Assembly (NCBI GenBank): GCA_017882935.1 | Contig: JADGOP010000156.1 | Location: 1 to 6,095 of the forward strand | Source: Actinomycetota bacterium | GTDB lineage: Bacteria; Actinomycetota; Acidimicrobiia; Acidimicrobiales; Iamiaceae | Length of the DNA: 6,095 nucleotides | Direction: 5' to 3' | Part shown: positions 1 through 5,013 of the stretch, in pieces | Position numbering within the stretch: the stretch's first letter is position 1 | Layout of the letters: each line of letters begins with the position of its first letter | Translations under genes and position numbers: made by a program | The notes under the pieces: model-generated | Seen by the model: the letters and a program-made list of their open reading frames with translations, nothing else | Databases searched by the model: none | What the model was told of the DNA's origin: nothing

Positions 1-803
1 TGGTCGAGGCCGGTGTGGAGGGCCCCGACATCGATGCCGTGGCCGCGACATTCGGGCCCGGCCTCATCGGAGCCCTGCTCGTGGGCGTCAGCCATGCCAA
101 GGCGCTGGCGTTGGTGTGGGACCGGCCCTTCGTGGCCGTGAACCACCTCGAGGCGCACCTCTACGCCAGCTTCCTCGAGGAGCCCGACCTCGAGATGCCG
201 GTGGTGGTGCTGCTCGTGTCGGGTGGGCACACGCTGCTGGTCCACATGGAGGGCGCCGGCCGCTACCACGTGCTCGGCCAGACCCTCGACGACGCGGCGG
301 GGGAGGCCTTCGACAAGGTCGCCCGCTACCTCGGCCTGGGCTACCCGGGTGGACCGGCCGTCGACCGGGTGGCACGGCAGGGCGACCCGGCGGCGATCGC
401 GTTCCCTCGGGCGATGCGCGACGAGGGCTTCGACTTCTCCTTCTCGGGCCTCAAGACCTCGGTCGTGAACCACGTGCGCAAGCACCCCACGGTGGCCACC
501 CCGGACGTGGCCGCCAGCTTCCAGGAGGCGGTGGTCGACGTGCTGGTGGCGAAGGCCCGGCGCGCGGCCGACGAGGTCGGGGCCAAGGCGATCTGCCTCG
601 GTGGCGGCGTCGCGGCGAACTCGCGGCTGCGCGAGGCCATTGCCGAGGCGTGCGCCGAGGACGGCCGTCGGGCCTACGTGCCGACGATGGCGATGTGCAC
701 CGACAACGCCGCGATGGTGGCCGCGGCCGGCTGGTACGCGTGGCGCGACCGCGGCGCCAGCCCACTCGACACGGGCGCCTCGCCCGCCCTGCGCCTGCAC
801 TGA
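1..803 (+). CDS. tsaD: tRNA N6-threonylcarbamoyladenosine transferase TsaD, 3' part (5'-truncated by window edge)
   Basis: TsaD (Kae1/Gcp family) transfers the threonylcarbamoyl group onto A37 of ANN-decoding tRNAs in the cytoplasm, working with TsaB and TsaE. The reading frame is open from base 3 to the TGA at 801-803, giving 266 visible residues. Family members are about 340 aa, so roughly 75 N-terminal residues lie upstream of the window; the GTG at 15 is an internal Val, not a start. Motifs in order: DIDAVAATFGPGLIGALLVG; the metal-binding NHLEAH (DNA 141-158); LLVSGGHT; the catalytic-core segment DDAAGEAFDKVARYLGLGYPGG; FSFSGLKT; LGGGVAANSRLR; and CTDNAAM carrying the C-terminal metal-ligand Asp. 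All expected ASKHA-fold motifs of the visible part are intact. It is convergent with the regulator gene and separated from it by a palindromic repeat. Nothing suggests a functional link to the phosphate genes. Identification is secure. Confidence 0.96.
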   Translation, partial: VEAGVEGPDIDAVAATFGPGLIGALLVGVSHAKALALVWDRPFVAVNHLEAHLYASFLEEPDLEMPVVVLLVSGGHTLLVHMEGAGRYHVLGQTLDDAAGEAFDKVARYLGLGYPGGPAVDRVARQGDPAAIAFPRAMRDEGFDFSFSGLKTSVVNHVRKHPTVATPDVAASFQEAVVDVLVAKARRAADEVGAKAICLGGGVAANSRLREAIAEACAEDGRRAYVPTMAMCTDNAAMVAAAGWYAWRDRGASPLDTGASPALRLH

Positions 804-820
804 CTGACCGACCGACCGAC
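801..820. repeat. Short tetranucleotide tandem repeat at the tsaD stop
   Basis: Five 4-nt units (TGAC twice, then CGAC three times) begin at the tsaD stop codon. The first TGA ends the protein, and slippage would not extend the frame usefully because a second TGA lies at 805-807. It is a minor feature and probably neutral. Confidence 0.6.
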
Positions 821-823
821 CCA

Positions 824-844
824 CCCCCACCCCCTCCCTCTCCC
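824..844 (-). other. Candidate G-quadruplex motif (C-rich on plus strand)
   Basis: Read on the minus strand, four G runs of 3, 3, 5 and 5 bases are separated by loops of 3, 1 and 1 nt. This satisfies the usual G3+N1-7 quadruplex pattern with short loops, which are generally stabilising. It lies directly beyond the palindrome 848-894 in the direction of regulator transcription, so a read-through regulator transcript would carry hairpin then G-quadruplex. On the tsaD transcript it is a pyrimidine-rich tail. A role in transcription termination is inference. Confidence 0.45.
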
Positions 845-847
845 GCG

Positions 848-894
848 TTCTGGGGACGGATAGGTGCGCCCGGCGCGCATGTCCGTCCCCAGAA
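848..894. repeat. 47-bp double-stem palindromic repeat, copy 1 (between convergent tsaD and regulator)
   Basis: The outer arms TTCTGGGGACGGA (848-860) and TCCGTCCCCAGAA (882-894) are a perfect 13-bp inverted repeat. Inside, 864-869 and 873-878 form a 6-bp stem (one T/G wobble) with a 3-nt loop, separated from the outer stem by 3 nt on each side. Copy 2 at 3235-3281 has identical arms and the same spacing. Aligned in inverted orientation the two match at 42 of 47 positions, and the match extends to 47 of 52 when the adjacent C and CGCG are included. The element starts 3 nt past the regulator stop codon and 44 nt past the tsaD stop, so it may act as a bidirectional, U-tract-less terminator. It looks like a REP-type or MITE-like element; the family is not recognised with certainty. 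Confidence 0.85.
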
Positions 895-897
895 GTG

Positions 898-1713
898 TCA
901 GGTGGCGGTGGTGGTGGCGGGGAGGTAGCGGTAGCCGTAGCCGCGCACCGCGGCGATGCGCTCGGGGGGCACGCCGTGGCCCTCGAGGCGCTTGCGGACC
1001 GCGGTGACGTACTTCTCGAGCGTCTTGGTGCTCACCGACGCGCGGCTGCCCCACACCTCGTCGAGCAGCTGGTGGCGGGCCACCACGTGCCCCGGCACCC
1101 GGAGCAGCGCCGCGAGCAACTGGGCCTCGCGGGCGCTGAAGTGCACCGCCTGCCCGTCGAGGGTCACCTCGAGGCAGGTGGTGTCGACGACGAGGCCGTC
1201 GGCGGCCACCTCTTGGCTGGGCGGCACCGGGGCGACCGGGAGCGGCGCACTGGTGCGACGCGTGCCGCGGAGGACGGCACGCAGCCGGGCCACCAGCTCG
1301 TGGGGACGGAGCAGGGTGGAGACGAACTCGTCGGCCCCGGCGTCGAGGAGCGCCACGACGTGGTCGGTCGACGGTCCCTCGGCGAGGTAGACGATGGGCG
1401 CGGCGGTGAGGCCGCGCAGCTGCCGGCAGGAGTCGTCGCCGGCCCAGGGCTGCCCCTCGGGGGCGTGGACGAGCACGAGGTCGGTGGGAGCGACCGCCAC
1501 CTCGAGGACCGTGGGTGACGCCGCGGTGGTGACCACCAAGCCGTCGCGCGTGAGGGCGGTGGCGAGCGTGGGCGAGAGCGAGCCCGCGGGATCGACGAGC
1601 AGGACGTCGGCGACGCGGACGGTGACCGGTGGTGGCGGCGTGACGAGACGCAGCGCGGGTGGGGTGGCCGCGAGGGTGGCGTCGTACTCCGGGAGTGCCT
1701 GGGTCATGGACAT
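898..1713 (-). CDS. OmpR/PhoB-type winged-helix transcriptional regulator with degenerate receiver domain
   Basis: A 271-aa cytoplasmic DNA-binding protein. The start is ATG at 1713-1711, supported by GGAGGGAG (1729-1722) with an 8-nt spacer; Met3 is an alternative without that spacing. Residues 1-34 are a Pro/Thr-rich leader. Residues 35-150 align with a response-regulator receiver ending ADEFV...RPHELVARLRAVLRG. Residues 151-169 are a Pro-rich linker, and 170-264 form a Trans_Reg_C winged helix (FSAREAQLLAALLR, PGHVVARHQLLDEVWG, VRGYGYRYL). The phosphoacceptor Asp is replaced by His83 (DLVLVH), only Asp41 remains of the acidic pair, the switch Thr/Ser is Ala111, and the K-P pair is Thr133-Leu134. 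Phosphorylation-dependent activation is therefore unlikely. The recognition-helix segment STKTLEKYVTAVRKRLE departs from the common VDVHI..LRRKL form. No histidine kinase is visible. Control of the neighbouring phosphate genes is plausible but inferred only from position. Confidence 0.88.
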   Translation of the reverse strand: MSMTQALPEYDATLAATPPALRLVTPPPPVTVRVADVLLVDPAGSLSPTLATALTRDGLVVTTAASPTVLEVAVAPTDLVLVHAPEGQPWAGDDSCRQLRGLTAAPIVYLAEGPSTDHVVALLDAGADEFVSTLLRPHELVARLRAVLRGTRRTSAPLPVAPVPPSQEVAADGLVVDTTCLEVTLDGQAVHFSAREAQLLAALLRVPGHVVARHQLLDEVWGSRASVSTKTLEKYVTAVRKRLEGHGVPPERIAAVRGYGYRYLPATTTAT

Positions 1714-1721
1714 GGTCGTTG

Positions 1722-1729
1722 CTCCCTCC
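1722..1729 (-). promoter_or_regulatory. Shine-Dalgarno sequence of the regulator
   Basis: GGAGGGAG on the minus strand, 8 nt before the ATG at 1713-1711. It fixes that Met as the start rather than the in-frame Met two codons later. Confidence 0.7.
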
Positions 1730-1742
1730 GCCGTTTCGCGTA

Positions 1743-1785
1743 TTGATGATCAAAGTAGTCGGATATATCGAGAAGGACAAGTCTG
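1743..1785 (-). promoter_or_regulatory. Candidate promoter/operator of the regulator gene
   Basis: This is one of the few AT-rich islands in the window. On the minus strand TTGTCC (1780-1775) is followed after 17 nt by TACTTT (1757-1752), a weak sigma70-like -35/-10 pair. The interrupted palindrome TTGATGATCAA (plus strand, 1743-1753) overlaps the -10 side and contains TTGATCA on the minus strand, beginning 40 nt before the start codon. A TTGATCA also begins 38 nt before the start codon of the PstS-like lipoprotein. It could be an operator, but the match to promoter consensus is modest. Confidence 0.35.
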
Positions 1786-1789
1786 CGGT

Positions 1790-1827
1790 CCCGGGGGCCG
1801 GGACGCGTCACCGCCCCGGCCCCCGGG
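1790..1827 (-). terminator. Perfect 13-bp GC-rich inverted repeat (hairpin A) downstream of the lipoprotein gene
   Basis: CCCGGGGGCCGGG (1790-1802) is perfectly complementary to CCCGGCCCCCGGG (1815-1827), with a 12-nt loop. It lies between the stop of the PstS-like gene (1895) and the promoter-like region of the regulator. No T tract follows on the minus strand, so if it terminates transcription it is not a classic intrinsic terminator. Its arm at 1822-1827 is shared with hairpin B, so the two cannot form together. Confidence 0.6.
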
Positions 1828-1862
1828 AAGGCCCTCCCCCGCGCAGGGAGAGCCTTCCCGGG
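1822..1862 (-). terminator. Long imperfect hairpin (hairpin B) overlapping hairpin A
   Basis: The arm 1822-1838 pairs with 1846-1862: an 11-bp outer stem (CCCGGGAAGGC/GCCTTCCCGGG), one C/A mismatch (1833/1851), a 5-bp inner stem (CTCCC/GGGAG) and a 7-nt loop. In the minus-strand transcript it would form before hairpin A and would sequester part of hairpin A's stem. A third small stem-loop (CGCGCT at 1875-1880 with AGCGCG at 1884-1889) lies closest to the stop codon. The cluster probably ends transcription of the lipoprotein gene or protects its 3' end. Confidence 0.6.
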
Positions 1863-1894
1863 AAGCCGGGGCGGCGCGCTGTCAGCGCGGCCTC

Positions 1895-3109
1895 CTAGGG
1901 CGTGTAGAGGCGGCAGGTGGACCCGGCCGCGTTGTGGGTGCCGTCGGCGCTCGTGTCGAGCGGGGCAAAGCCGTACTGGTTGATGGTGGCCGCGTCGGCC
2001 CCCGAGCACAGGTGGCTCTTCCAACCGTTGGCGGCGTTGCCGAAGCCGACGATCAGGACGGCCTGCGAGTAGAGCTTCTCCGTGTTGTCCACCACGTGGA
2101 AGACGTAGCGGATGCCCGGGTACGACGGCGTCGGCGTGTTGAGCAGCACGTTGCCCTCCGACACCGGGGCGCCGGCGTTGCCGCTGTTGCCCGGGGAGTT
2201 GAGCTCCCACGTGGAGGCGTTCAGGAACAGCGGGGCCGCGCCGTTGAGGGAGCGGATGGTGAGCCCGCCACGGATGTCCGGCGTGACGCCGTTGGCCTGG
2301 GCGACCCAGTTGCCGACCGAGAACGGCACGAGGGCCTTCTGCTGGTCACCGTTGGTGACGATCTGCGTGCCCGAGTTCACCGGGATCACCGTGATCGCGG
2401 GGCAGGACCCGCTGCTGAAGGTGGTGGGGTCGAAGCCGAGCACCGAGCTCTGGAAGAACGAGCGGGTGCCCGACGACAACGTCGGCCAGTAGCGCTTGAT
2501 CGGACCGGCGGTGCCGCCGACCTGGCTCCAGTCGGTGTAGGTGCAGTTGTAGATGCCGCGGAGCTGGGTCAGGGTGATGTCGGCCGGCGCCAGGGTGCTC
2601 TCCGAGGCCCAGCCCACCGCGTCGAGCGCGAAGCCGTAGTACTCGAACGTGGAGTTGTCGGTGCCGGGTGAGGTGCCGATGGCGCGGGGCGAGCCGCCGG
2701 TGCGGGCGATGCTCACGCAGCCGTCACCGTTGGCGACCGAAGCCTTGAGCGCGTCGACCCCGGCGTTGCCGGCGTTGGGCGCCAACGTCTCACCGACGCC
2801 CGCAGGCGTGTGGTAGGTCGTGGCGGCGCAGTCGGCCTGCGAGTCGGCCGGCACGGTCAGCGGGGAGCTCTGGATCGACAGCACGTTGTAGACGCTGTCC
2901 GGGTCGGTGTTCTTCGGGTCCGAGTTGTAGTGGGTTGCGATGACGCCGCTGAGGTCCTGGGTGGTGTCGCCGCCGACGATGACGATGTTCTGCGCCTTCT
3001 TGTCGGGGGCGGGGTTGCAGGCGGCGAGGGCGACCAGGGCGAGCGCGGCGACGCCGAGCGCGAGGCTCCGGCGGTGGCGGCTCGCGAGGCGAGGTCGGGG
3101 GTGGGGCAT
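1895..3109 (-). CDS. PstS-like substrate-binding lipoprotein (PBP-like domain)
   Basis: A 404-aa extracytoplasmic solute-binding protein. The ATG at 3109-3107 has GGAGG (3124-3120) upstream with a 10-nt spacer. The signal peptide is that of a lipoprotein: Arg-rich n-region (residues 5-14), hydrophobic residues 15-30, and lipobox L28-A29-A30-C31, so it should be lipid-anchored to the outer face of the membrane at Cys31. The mature part starts with VGGDTTQD (45-52), followed by SIARTGG (133-139), GFALDAVGW (159-167), ITLTQLRGIY and SSGTRSFF (212-219). These match a PstS-related family common in actinomycetes, typically with GSDTTQ, an ARS-type motif and GSGTR. The SGT element of phosphate binding is present, but the position of the E. 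coli PstS Arg135 is Pro209. Several Cys residues (94, 131, 189 and later ones) could form disulfides. Phosphate is the likely ligand from the neighbourhood, but another anion or nucleotide-like ligand is possible. Confidence 0.85.
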   Translation of the reverse strand: MPHPRPRLASRHRRSLALGVAALALVALAACNPAPDKKAQNIVIVGGDTTQDLSGVIATHYNSDPKNTDPDSVYNVLSIQSSPLTVPADSQADCAATTYHTPAGVGETLAPNAGNAGVDALKASVANGDGCVSIARTGGSPRAIGTSPGTDNSTFEYYGFALDAVGWASESTLAPADITLTQLRGIYNCTYTDWSQVGGTAGPIKRYWPTLSSGTRSFFQSSVLGFDPTTFSSGSCPAITVIPVNSGTQIVTNGDQQKALVPFSVGNWVAQANGVTPDIRGGLTIRSLNGAAPLFLNASTWELNSPGNSGNAGAPVSEGNVLLNTPTPSYPGIRYVFHVVDNTEKLYSQAVLIVGFGNAANGWKSHLCSGADAATINQYGFAPLDTSADGTHNAAGSTCRLYTP

Positions 3110-3119
3110 GGGGGGTGGT

Positions 3120-3124
3120 CCTCC
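3120..3124 (-). promoter_or_regulatory. Shine-Dalgarno sequence of the PstS-like lipoprotein gene
   Basis: GGAGG on the minus strand, 10 nt upstream of the ATG at 3109-3107. The spacing is slightly long, but this start gives a complete lipoprotein signal peptide. Confidence 0.6.
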
Positions 3125-3135
3125 AGATCTAGGCC

Positions 3136-3170
3136 AATGTTGATCAACTTGCTCAGCATTGAGAATCGAG
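3136..3170 (-). promoter_or_regulatory. Candidate promoter/operator of the PstS-like lipoprotein gene
   Basis: An AT-richer island upstream of the lipoprotein gene. It holds a perfect 10-bp palindrome, GTTGATCAAC (3139-3148), and an adjacent TGCTCAGCA (3150-3158). TTCTCA (3165-3160) followed after 17 nt by CAACAT (3142-3137) on the minus strand is a poor sigma70-like pair. TTGATCA recurs upstream of the regulator at a nearly identical distance from its start codon. The remainder of the 3110-3308 gap holds the repeat at 3235-3281, a C8 run at 3206-3213, and nothing else that I recognise. Confidence 0.35.
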
Positions 3171-3234
3171 GCGCTCCCCGCAAGTGAACGCTGCCCGAAG
3201 AGTCACCCCCCCCAGCGACTCCCACCAACCAGGC

Positions 3235-3281
3235 TTCTGGGGACGGATATGTGCGCCATGCGCACCTCTCCGTCCCCAGAA
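3235..3281. repeat. 47-bp double-stem palindromic repeat, copy 2 (between the two pstS-type genes)
   Basis: The arms TTCTGGGGACGGA (3235-3247) and TCCGTCCCCAGAA (3269-3281) are identical to those of copy 1. The inner stem is perfect here (GTGCGC 3251-3256, loop CAT, GCGCAC 3260-3265), with 3-nt spacers on each side. Outer stem, spacer, inner stem and loop lengths all equal those of copy 1 although inner bases differ, so the structure is kept. It begins 27 nt after the stop codon of the anchored PstS and lies 125 bp upstream of the lipoprotein start. It may therefore end the pstA-pstB-pstS transcript. Confidence 0.85.
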
Positions 3282-3308
3282 CGCGAGTGGTCGAGGAAGG
3301 GAAGAGGG

Positions 3309-5012
3309 TCAGGCGGGGGTGGGGCGGCCGCGGTTGCGCAGCCGCGGCACGGCCGTGACCGCCACGGCGGGAATCACGAGCAGCGCCAGGAAGATCACGA
3401 GCAGCCAGGTGCCCGACGAATCTGCGGCCTTGTGGCGGCTCACGATGGGCTGGGCGTTGCGGTAGGTGCCGCTGCCGCCACCAGCGCTGGCGAGGGCCCC
3501 TCCGGCCAGACCGGCCGTTGCCGAGGCCGCGCCCTTGCCACTGGCCTTCGCGGTGGCGCCGGTGCCCGAACTGGTCGCACCGGTCCCCGTCGCGCCCGAG
3601 CCCGCCGCGCCGGAGCCGACGACCCCTGTCGCGCCCGTGCCGCCGCCGGTCGCTCCGGACCCGGTCGCGCCCGTGCCGCCGAGGCCACCTGCGGGCAGCG
3701 ATAGGTAGGGATCGGGCGGACCGTACGCGCCCGCGCCGAGCGAGCCGCGGAACCGGGGGTTGACGCAGTTGCCGGCGGTCAGCGTCTCCGCGGCGGTGCC
3801 GTTCATGCGACCGATCGAGTTGGCGATCTCCTGCGAGAGGTTGGGCGGCAGGGGGGAATAGCCGATGCGGGCCATCGAGACCTGACCGTCGCAGGCGATG
3901 TAGCGCAGCCACTTCGTGAGCGTGGCGGCGATGCCGGCGTTCGAGTAGTTGCCCTTGCACGTGGCGCGCGAGCCGGACGCGGCACACTGCGTGAGGATGT
4001 AGCTGTACGCCGAGATGGGGTACGCCGTGGGGTCGGAGGTGGTGTAGACGCCCGAGAGGTCCTGGCTCAGGTCCGGGCGCAGCTTGGCGCTGTTGAGCGC
4101 GGCGGAGATGTTGCCCGCGTAGGGGAGCACCCACTTGCCGCCCCCGTTGTCGACCCATGCCGCGGAGGCGCCGTAGGTCTTGGCGTAGCCGAACTCGTCG
4201 TAGGAGATCGACCACATGCCGCCGGGGCTGGCCACGTACTGCGCGATCTGGTCGGAGCCGTCGAGGCCCAGGTTGAGTGGCGTGAAGTTGGGCGCGGTGC
4301 TCAGGTCGATGATGCGGACGCTCGTCGAGAGCCCGTTCTTCGAGGCCCAGGCGTTGAACATGCCCGGGTTGATGTGGGCGATGAAGTCGTAGAAGAGGCC
4401 GGTGGTGCCCGAGGGGCTCGACCGGAAGACCACCCGGATGGGGTGCGACGGCAGCTTCAGCCCGCGGTTGTCGGCGGTGATGGCCGGGTCGTTCCAGTTG
4501 GTGATGTTGCCGGTGAAGATCTTGGCGATGGTGCCGCGTGACAGGTGGAGGTAGTCGATCTTGCGGCCGGTCGCGTCCTGCACGTGGTACATCACGGCCA
4601 CCGCGCCGGCCACGTCGGGCACGTACTGGAAGCCGCGCGGGACGTTGGTGGTGACGCCGAGCGAGGCGAACTCGGCCTCGGTGCCGGCGTAGTCGTTGCC
4701 CGAGACGGCGTAGCGGTTGAGCCCGTCGGGGGAGCTGGTGGGCGTGTAGTTGACGGTCAGGCCCGACAGCGAGGCGTCGGCCGTCCACTGCTGCATGGCG
4801 AGGCCGACGTAGCTGGAGCCGGTGCCGTTGATGGGGATGGGCGAGGCCGCCCGCCGTGCCGGCGCGGCCGCGACGCGGGGGACCGCCGGGCTCGCTGGCA
4901 CGGCGGGCGCGCTCGGGGCCACCCCGAGGGTGGCCGCACCGAGCGCCGCTCCGGCGAAGCCGAGGCGCAACAGGCCGCGGCGGCTCCGGATGAGGCGGGG
5001 GAGTCGGGGCAT
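3309..5012 (-). CDS. pstS: Phosphate-binding protein PstS with Tat-like signal and C-terminal membrane anchor
   Basis: A 567-aa phosphate-binding subunit of the Pst ABC transporter; free PstS is usually about 340-370 aa. The start is ATG at 5012, one nt after the pstB stop (TGACATG), implying translational coupling. The N-terminus SRRGLLR (10-16) plus a hydrophobic stretch to about residue 32 and an Ala/Pro tail looks like a Tat signal; there is no lipobox. Binding-core motifs: NGTGSSY (62-68), TSSPDG (92-97), GNDYAGTEAEF (105-115, Asp107 at the place of E. coli Asp56), IFTGNITNWNDPAI (165-178) and RSSPSGTT (197-204, the anion site with Arg197 and Ser-Gly-Thr). Ser199 stands where E. coli has Asp137. 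Residues 442-516 are a Gly/Ala/Thr/Ser low-complexity linker, 536-555 are a transmembrane helix, and 556-567 an Arg-rich tail, so the domain should be tethered outside the membrane. Phosphate specificity is inferred from homology and the operon. Confidence 0.93.
   Translation of the reverse strand: MPRLPRLIRSRRGLLRLGFAGAALGAATLGVAPSAPAVPASPAVPRVAAAPARRAASPIPINGTGSSYVGLAMQQWTADASLSGLTVNYTPTSSPDGLNRYAVSGNDYAGTEAEFASLGVTTNVPRGFQYVPDVAGAVAVMYHVQDATGRKIDYLHLSRGTIAKIFTGNITNWNDPAITADNRGLKLPSHPIRVVFRSSPSGTTGLFYDFIAHINPGMFNAWASKNGLSTSVRIIDLSTAPNFTPLNLGLDGSDQIAQYVASPGGMWSISYDEFGYAKTYGASAAWVDNGGGKWVLPYAGNISAALNSAKLRPDLSQDLSGVYTTSDPTAYPISAYSYILTQCAASGSRATCKGNYSNAGIAATLTKWLRYIACDGQVSMARIGYSPLPPNLSQEIANSIGRMNGTAAETLTAGNCVNPRFRGSLGAGAYGPPDPYLSLPAGGLGGTGATGSGATGGGTGATGVVGSGAAGSGATGTGATSSGTGATAKASGKGAASATAGLAGGALASAGGGSGTYRNAQPIVSRHKAADSSGTWLLVIFLALLVIPAVAVTAVPRLRNRGRPTPA
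3465..3689 (-). repeat. Low-complexity GAT/GSG linker-coding region inside pstS
   Basis: It encodes residues 442-516, built from irregular GATG, GSGA and GTGA units, almost only Gly, Ala, Thr and Ser. It joins the binding domain to the C-terminal membrane helix. The DNA is correspondingly repetitive (recurrent GGCGCGACCGG-like units), which could promote slippage and length variation between strains. All long open frames on the plus strand here are shadows of this GC-rich repeat. Confidence 0.75.
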
Positions 5013-5013
5013 G

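Noticed and set aside
1301..1310. A third partial match to the repeat arm (TGGGGACGGA) inside the regulator gene.
   Set aside because: It lies in codons for the conserved Leu-Leu-Arg-Pro-His segment, has no partner arm 21 nt downstream, and is best explained by chance in GC-rich coding DNA.
1394..2671. Long plus-strand open frame opposite the regulator and lipoprotein genes.
   Set aside because: It is antisense to two well-supported genes with recognisable domains, has Arg/Gly/Val-rich shadow composition and no recognisable motif.
3184..3189. GTTCAC on the minus strand, resembling a half-site of the actinobacterial PHO box direct repeats.
   Set aside because: No convincing second 11-nt unit is adjacent on either side, so a single hexamer is not enough to call a PhoP operator.
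3206..3213. A run of eight C in the intergenic region upstream of the lipoprotein gene, possibly phase-variable.
   Set aside because: It is about 95 bp from the start codon, outside any supported promoter element, and short G/C runs are expected at this base composition.
2857..4788. A 643-codon minus-strand open frame overlapping both pstS-type genes.
   Set aside because: It is a shifted frame rich in Arg, His and Pro that crosses the intergenic repeat and has no family motif; the adjacent frame encodes PstS.
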